Shown here piece by piece: positions 15,157-18,699 of a DNA stretch of 18,699 bases. Each line of letters opens with the position of its first letter. Position 1 is the stretch's first letter. The stretch covers positions 1-18,699 of the forward strand of contig CAIXMC010000400.1 in NCBI GenBank assembly GCA_903920405.1. The letters are read 5' to 3'. Made by a program: the position numbers and the translations under genes. The notes under the pieces were generated by a model. It did not search any database. It saw only the letters and a list, made by a program, of their open reading frames with translations, and was not told the origin of the DNA. Origin of the DNA: an uncultured beta proteobacterium (lineage in GTDB: Bacteria; Pseudomonadota; Gammaproteobacteria; Burkholderiales; Burkholderiaceae_C).

Positions 15157-15294
15157 GTAACCGTTTAGACCTCATGTCAAATGCCGTCATTCCCGCGAAG
15201 GCGGGAATCCAGTGCATGTTGGTTTACCAAGGTACAAAGGTAGTCTGGATTCCCGCCTTCGCGGGAATGACGATGGTGGGGTCTAAACGGTTAC
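15157..15294. mobile_element. 138-bp MITE with 15-bp TIRs, 8-bp target duplication and GTAA ends
   Basis: GTAACCGTTTAGACC at 15157-15171 is perfectly inverted at 15280-15294. The element is flanked immediately on both sides by ATTCAAAG (15149-15156 and 15295-15302), an 8-bp target-site duplication. Inside, two palindromes ATTCCCGC-GAAG-GCGGGAAT (15189-15208 and its inverted partner 15249-15268) are themselves arranged head to head, so nearly the whole element can fold on itself. No coding capacity for a transposase is present. GTAA termini with 8-bp duplications are the hallmark of the IS66 family, which is the likely mobiliser (inference). The inner palindrome is of the dispersed type widespread in betaproteobacteria. 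It lies 65 bases upstream of def. Confidence 0.93.
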
Positions 15295-15355
15295 ATTCAA
15301 AGTGATGTGAAGCAATATTCACCCGTCAAGCTGCGCGAACTTGAGTGAGTGTTTT

Positions 15356-15364
15356 GGTATAACA
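15356..15364 (+). promoter_or_regulatory. Candidate extended -10 promoter toward the LysM gene
   Basis: TGGTATAAC is an extended -10 box (TGn plus TATAAC, five of six). No good -35 hexamer lies 17 bases upstream. It is about 220 bases before the LysM gene and just before an interspersed repeat copy, which would then lie in the leader. Confidence 0.3.
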
Positions 15365-15370
15365 AATCTG

Positions 15371-15421
15371 CCTCTAGCGCCCGTCCTGCTTGCGTAGTTA
15401 GCTATCTTTTTGGTAGTAAAA
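15371..15421 (+). repeat. Interspersed repeat copy upstream of the LysM gene
   Basis: CCTCTAGCGC at the left end leads through a stem-like middle to GCGTAGTTAGCTAT, seven bases and GTAGT. It aligns ungapped with the copy inside dprA (17164-17214). I recognise the pattern (tCTAGCGC...AAGCG..AG.AGCTAT) as a dispersed intergenic repeat of Comamonadaceae. Confidence 0.75.
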
Positions 15422-15583
15422 TAGGCGAATAAATTGGCCTCACTCTTTTCCTTGTATGTATCCATATTGGCTGCTCCACGTCACTTTACATCGCACCCCA
15501 GGAACTCGAGAACTGGCTTTGTCGCTTGATGTGACTTTGGACTGGTGCAAAATACCACACCATTCAACAGAATGCAAAATACC

Positions 15584-16798
15584 ATGAACAAACTTTCTTT
15601 TCACACCCTTGCGCCAACGCTGGCTCTGGCCGCTGCGTCCCTGCTTTGCACATTGTCTCTGGCGAAACTCCCTCCTCCCACGGCGGCGCAGCGCTCCACT
15701 GCCGAGCAAGTGTCGCAAAGCGGTGTCGCCTTGAGCGAGTTGGCAGCCAACGCACCCCCCAGCTACACCATACGAGCAGGAGACACTCTCTGGGACATTT
15801 CTGGATTGTTCCTTAAAAGTGTGTGGCGCTGGCCTGAACTGTGGGGCATGAACATGGCAGACATCAAAAACCCGCATCTTATTTATCCCGGGCAAACTTT
15901 GTTTCTGGACACACGTGATGGTCGTGCGCGGTTGCGCCTGGGAATAGACGGTAACGGTAATGCGCCTGGTGACTTAAACACGGTTCGAATATCGCCACGT
16001 ACCCGCATTGAAAACATCAGCGCGGGTGCCTTGCCTACCTTGAAAAGTCACCTGATCGAACCTTTTTTGGCCGAACCCATTATTGCGGATGATGCCAACC
16101 TGGGCACGGCGGCGCGCATTGTGGCCACGCAGGAAGGCCGTGTGTTACTCACACGAGGAGATCGCGCCTACGCCCGCGGCCCAGCCGGTTACCCTTTGCA
16201 GGATGACACTACCAAAAAATACCAGATCTTTCGCGTGTTTCGCAACGCTACGGCACTCAAAGACCCCCTGACCGGTGAAGTGCTTGGCTATGAAGCGCGA
16301 TATGTGGGTACTGCCAAATTGCAGCGTAGCGAGACCACCCAAAGCCGCATGGATGCACAAGGCAAAGGACTGACTGACATTGTTCCCGCCACCATTGACA
16401 TCATTGCTGCCAAAGAAGAAATGCGTGTGGGAGACCGTCTGTTGCCCGATCCTCCCCGCCAGATTCAAAGCTATGTGCCCCATGCATCACCCGTGTCACT
16501 GGAGGCGCGCATTGTGTCGGTCTACGGCAGTGCCGTAGCCAATGCCGCACAAAATCAGGTGGTGGCCATCAACAAGGGAACGCGAGACGGCATCGAGAGC
16601 GGTCATGTCATGGCCATCATGAATGACGGCAGTCGTCTGATTGACAAAACCGACCCCAGCCTGCCACAAATCAAACTGCCCGATGAACGCAGTGGCCTGC
16701 TCATGGTGTTCCTGCCGTTTGAGAAAGCATCTTACGCTTTGGTGCTGGACATCGACCAGGGGGTCAAGGCCGGCGACCGGCTCATCAGCCCTCGTTAA
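15584..16798 (+). CDS. LysM-domain envelope protein upstream of dprA
   Basis: The protein has 404 residues from the ATG at 15584 (MNKLSFHTLAPTLALAAASL), which gives a standard Sec signal peptide. GTG 15545 and ATG 15572 are alternatives, and none has a convincing Shine-Dalgarno. A LysM peptidoglycan-binding domain follows shortly after the signal peptide (YTIRAGDTLWDISGLFL ... WPELWGMN ... NPHLIYPGQTLFL). The remaining roughly 290 residues form an uncharacterised C-terminal region shared, as far as I recall, by LysM proteins encoded before dprA in betaproteobacteria. It includes repeated beta-rich segments such as VGDRLLPDP and AGDRLISPR. No catalytic peptidase or amidase motif was seen. The stop codon overlaps the dprA start by one base (TAATG), so translation is coupled. 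Confidence 0.93.
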   Translation: MNKLSFHTLAPTLALAAASLLCTLSLAKLPPPTAAQRSTAEQVSQSGVALSELAANAPPSYTIRAGDTLWDISGLFLKSVWRWPELWGMNMADIKNPHLIYPGQTLFLDTRDGRARLRLGIDGNGNAPGDLNTVRISPRTRIENISAGALPTLKSHLIEPFLAEPIIADDANLGTAARIVATQEGRVLLTRGDRAYARGPAGYPLQDDTTKKYQIFRVFRNATALKDPLTGEVLGYEARYVGTAKLQRSETTQSRMDAQGKGLTDIVPATIDIIAAKEEMRVGDRLLPDPPRQIQSYVPHASPVSLEARIVSVYGSAVANAAQNQVVAINKGTRDGIESGHVMAIMNDGSRLIDKTDPSLPQIKLPDERSGLLMVFLPFEKASYALVLDIDQGVKAGDRLISPR

Positions 16799-18036
16799 TG
16801 ACGATACAACGTCAAGAGCTTGAAGCCTGGCTGCGGCTCACGCAGAGCGCGGGTGTCGGCAACGTCACTGCACGCAAGCTGCTGGGGGCATTTGGTGTTC
16901 CTGAAGCCATTTTTACGCAATCGGTTAGCGCCTTGCAACAGGTGGTTTCGTCTGCACAGGTCAGTGCTTTGGTGGCCACACCGCCAGAGCTTGCCTCTTT
17001 GCTGGCCACCACGTGGGATTGGCTACAGCACAGCGCGCCTGATGCGCATCAGCGCCAAGTGCTCACGCTAGGCGATGCCGGCTATCCCCAAGCTCTGCTT
17101 GAACTCGATGACCCGCCCTTGATGCTCTACCTTTTGGGTAATGCACAATTTATGGAAAATCGGCCTGTAACGCTTGACAGTCAAGCGTTAGTAGCTATTG
17201 ATTCAGTAGCTAAATACTTACCCATCGACCGTCACCGATGTTTGGCTGTCGTAGGCAGCCGCAACCCAACGCCGCAGGGCGCAGAAAACGCCCGTCTTTT
17301 TTCCAAAACGCTGGCACAAGCAGGTTTGACGATTGTCAGTGGATTGGCGCTTGGCATTGACGGCGCCGCTCACGAAGGTGCGCTCAGCAGCCAGGCAGAC
17401 CACGCCCTGACGATAGCTGTCGTTGGAACAGGATTGGACAGGGTCTATCCCAAAGCGCACCATACCTTGGCACATCGCATTGCCCAAAATGGCGTGATCA
17501 TCAGCGAATATCCTCTGGGCAGTGCCCCCATCAGCGCCAATTTCCCCAGACGAAACCGACTCATTGCCGCCCTCTCACGCGCCACACTGGTGGTGGAGGC
17601 CACGCTGAAATCAGGCTCTCTCATCACGGCTCGCCTGAGCGCCGAGCAGGGCAAAGATGTCTTCGCCATTCCTGGCTCCATTCACGCCACCCAATCGCGT
17701 GGATGCCATGCCCTTATCAAGCAAGGCGCAAAGCTGGTCGAATCCGTCCAGGATGTGCTAGATGAGTTTTCCGATATTCAAAGCATTGCTATGACAACAG
17801 TAGCTACAGAGGCACGTCCATCAAGCGTTACAGGCCTTTTTGACCAGGAACACATGATTCGTGAAGCACTCGGTTTTGACCCCGTGGGACTCGATGCCCT
17901 TCAGGCCAGAACAGGGCTTGAGACCGCTCAACTGCAAGCGGTGCTGATGACGCTTGAAATGGGAGGTGAACTGGCAAGACTGCCAGGCGGACTATTTCAA
18001 CGTTTGGCTTGTAGCCGCGATACACGTCTGCTTTGA
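16798..18036 (+). CDS. dprA: DNA-processing protein DprA, with repeat-derived insertions
   Basis: DprA binds incoming single-stranded DNA and loads RecA during natural transformation. It has 412 residues. A helical N-terminal region (TQSAGVGNVTARKLLGAFG) precedes the Rossmann-fold core. The core includes VVGSRNPTPQGAENARLFSK, TIVSGLALGIDGAAHEGAL, VGTGLDRVYPKAH, SEYPLGSAPISANFPRRNRL, VEATLKSGSLITARLSAEQGK, FAIPGSI and GAKLV. The C-terminal winged-helix domain starts near EALGFDPVGLDAL. About 22 residues between N-R-P and the Rossmann strand C-L-A-V-V-G-S-R (encoded at 17164-17229) look extra compared with typical DprA and are largely encoded by an interspersed repeat. A second core motif sits in the linker to the winged helix (17788-17804). 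The frame is intact. Confidence 0.97.
   Translation: MTIQRQELEAWLRLTQSAGVGNVTARKLLGAFGVPEAIFTQSVSALQQVVSSAQVSALVATPPELASLLATTWDWLQHSAPDAHQRQVLTLGDAGYPQALLELDDPPLMLYLLGNAQFMENRPVTLDSQALVAIDSVAKYLPIDRHRCLAVVGSRNPTPQGAENARLFSKTLAQAGLTIVSGLALGIDGAAHEGALSSQADHALTIAVVGTGLDRVYPKAHHTLAHRIAQNGVIISEYPLGSAPISANFPRRNRLIAALSRATLVVEATLKSGSLITARLSAEQGKDVFAIPGSIHATQSRGCHALIKQGAKLVESVQDVLDEFSDIQSIAMTTVATEARPSSVTGLFDQEHMIREALGFDPVGLDALQARTGLETAQLQAVLMTLEMGGELARLPGGLFQRLACSRDTRLL
17164..17214 (+). repeat. Interspersed repeat inserted in frame in dprA
   Basis: CCTGTAACGCTTGACAGT, then CAAGCGTTAGTAGCTATTGA, then TTCAGTAGCTAAA: the left half is an inverted repeat (AACGCTTGAC-A-GTCAAGCGTT) and the right half carries GCTAT-N7-GTAGC. 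It matches the intergenic copy at 15371-15421. It encodes PVTLDSQALVAIDSVAK without a stop and keeps the DprA frame. Confidence 0.8.
17788..17804 (+). repeat. Second repeat core in the dprA linker
   Basis: GCTAT-GACAACA-GTAGC has the same half-sites and seven-base spacing as the core at 17194-17210. It falls in the linker between the Rossmann core and the winged helix, a place where sequence is free to vary, so a degenerate repeat relic is plausible. Confidence 0.45.
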
Positions 18037-18084
18037 GTGTCTATTTTGGCTTTTGAAGTTTTTGCGTGTTTGTACAGTAATGCC

Positions 18085-18546
18085 ATGTTTGAAATTCTCG
18101 CCTACGTCTTTGAAAATTATGTCCATGCCAACAGTGTGGTGACCTTGCCAGCACTACAGCGCCAGCTTTTTTCCCTGCATTTTGACCAGCATGTCATAGA
18201 ACGCGCATTGCTGTGGCTGCAAGACTTAAAAACTCAGGCACATCAACTGGTTGAACACCCTGTTGTGCCTGATCGCACCGCACGAAGCATGCGGATTTTG
18301 GCATCGTGGGAGCAAAAACGCCTAGGCACTGACAACTGGGCTTACCTGTGCTTTTTGCAGTCTATCGGAAAACTGTCGGATGCCAAACTTGAACTCGTTC
18401 TTGACCGTGTGACGGCAACACCTGCTGCCCTGCTTAGCCTGCAAGACTTAAAACTGATCATTTTGATGGTCTATTGGAGTCTGAATGATGAGCCTGATGA
18501 TTTGTTGCTCGATGAGCTTTGCGACAGCCCAAGGACGATACATTAA
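18085..18546 (+). CDS. smg: Smg family protein (DUF494)
   Basis: The protein has 153 residues (E. coli Smg is about 157). It starts MFEILAYVFENYVHAN, which parallels the conserved Smg N-terminus (MFDVLMYLFETYIH). Other matching places are ALLWLQDL, SMRIL and the C-terminal LQDLKLIILMVYWSL. The ATG at 18085 is chosen on this conservation although the frame is open upstream to the dprA stop. The Shine-Dalgarno is weak. The molecular role of Smg is not established; its gene regularly follows dprA in proteobacteria, as here (48 bases after the dprA stop). It is slightly short at the C-terminus but otherwise ordinary. Confidence 0.93.
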   Translation: MFEILAYVFENYVHANSVVTLPALQRQLFSLHFDQHVIERALLWLQDLKTQAHQLVEHPVVPDRTARSMRILASWEQKRLGTDNWAYLCFLQSIGKLSDAKLELVLDRVTATPAALLSLQDLKLIILMVYWSLNDEPDDLLLDELCDSPRTIH

Positions 18547-18591
18547 ACCTAGATTCCTCAGTTGACCGCTTATTATCTTCACTAAACCGTT

Positions 18592-18699
18592 ATGAAAATT
18601 GATATTTGTGACTTCGATGGAGTTCACCCTTTGGGTGAGAGCGCTACGCACCCGATTGAGCTACTGGCGACACGTCTGGGGGTGTTGTTCCTCCTTGCA
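18592..18699 (+). CDS. Possible truncated open frame at the right edge
   Basis: An ATG at 18592 opens a frame that runs off the window after 36 residues (begins MKIDICDFDGVHPLGESATH). I do not recognise it, no Shine-Dalgarno precedes it, and it is too short to judge. It contains a 6-bp stem TCACCC-TTT-GGGTGA at 18624-18638. It is not the start of topB, which often follows smg in this group, so something may be inserted here. Confidence 0.2.
   Translation, partial: MKIDICDFDGVHPLGESATHPIELLATRLGVLFLLA

Larger units (their letters stand above)
15092..15583. other. Divergent intergenic region between def and the LysM gene
   Basis: These 492 bases contain no gene that I can support. From left to right they hold: the leader of def; a tandem 9-base repeat (GCTATTTTC twice, 15114-15131); the 138-bp MITE with its target duplication; an extended -10-like box (TGGTATAAC, 15356-15364); an interspersed repeat copy (15371-15421); and a 12-base direct repeat TGCAAAATACCA at 15546-15557 and 15573-15584 around the LysM gene start. 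Confidence 0.8.

Noticed and set aside
15092..15217. N-terminal extension of def ([13 protein letters not shown]...)
   Set aside because: The extension is translation of the MITE palindrome and is not part of conserved peptide deformylase.
15189..15268. CRISPR-like pair of repeats
   Set aside because: There are only two units, they are inverted rather than direct, and they lie inside a transposon-like element.

Overview
The window reads as a chromosomal piece of a Burkholderiales betaproteobacterium, most likely Comamonadaceae (Rhodoferax/Polaromonas-like). This rests on protein flavour, on the def-fmt / LysM / dprA / smg neighbourhood, and on dispersed repeats of a type I recognise from that family (cores GCTAT-N7-RTAGC and the palindrome ATTCCCGC-GAAG-GCGGGAAT). 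No species is claimed.

Left and centre (1-13401, all on the minus strand) is a chemosensory gene string. In transcription order it holds a free HPt protein, a CheY-like receiver, a membrane chemoreceptor with a C-terminal cytosolic Cache domain, a CheZ-like protein with a DxxxQ motif, a second CheY, a STAS protein, a CheA, a small secreted helical protein, a large receptor (MCP2), a large paralogous receptor (MCP1), a DUF3147 membrane protein, and the N-terminal part of a third large receptor (MCP0) cut by the window edge. No cheW, cheR, cheB or cheD is visible; they may lie to the left or elsewhere. CheA carries a motif matching the c-di-GMP-binding MshEN consensus between its P1 and dimerisation regions. 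MCP1 and MCP2 end in CheR/CheB-tether-like pentapeptides. The Cache receptor has a signalling hairpin one heptad longer per arm than MCP1/MCP2.

Right (13614-18546) is housekeeping: fmt and def (minus strand, overlapping by 4 bases), then a 492-base divergent intergenic region, then a LysM-domain envelope protein, dprA and smg on the plus strand.

Mobile and repeated DNA: a complete 138-bp MITE with 15-bp perfect terminal inverted repeats (GTAA ends) and an 8-bp target duplication sits upstream of def. A second long inverted repeat of about 30-bp arms separates MCP2 and MCP1. Copies of a Comamonadaceae-type interspersed repeat lie in intergenic regions and also, in frame, inside dprA and apparently fmt.
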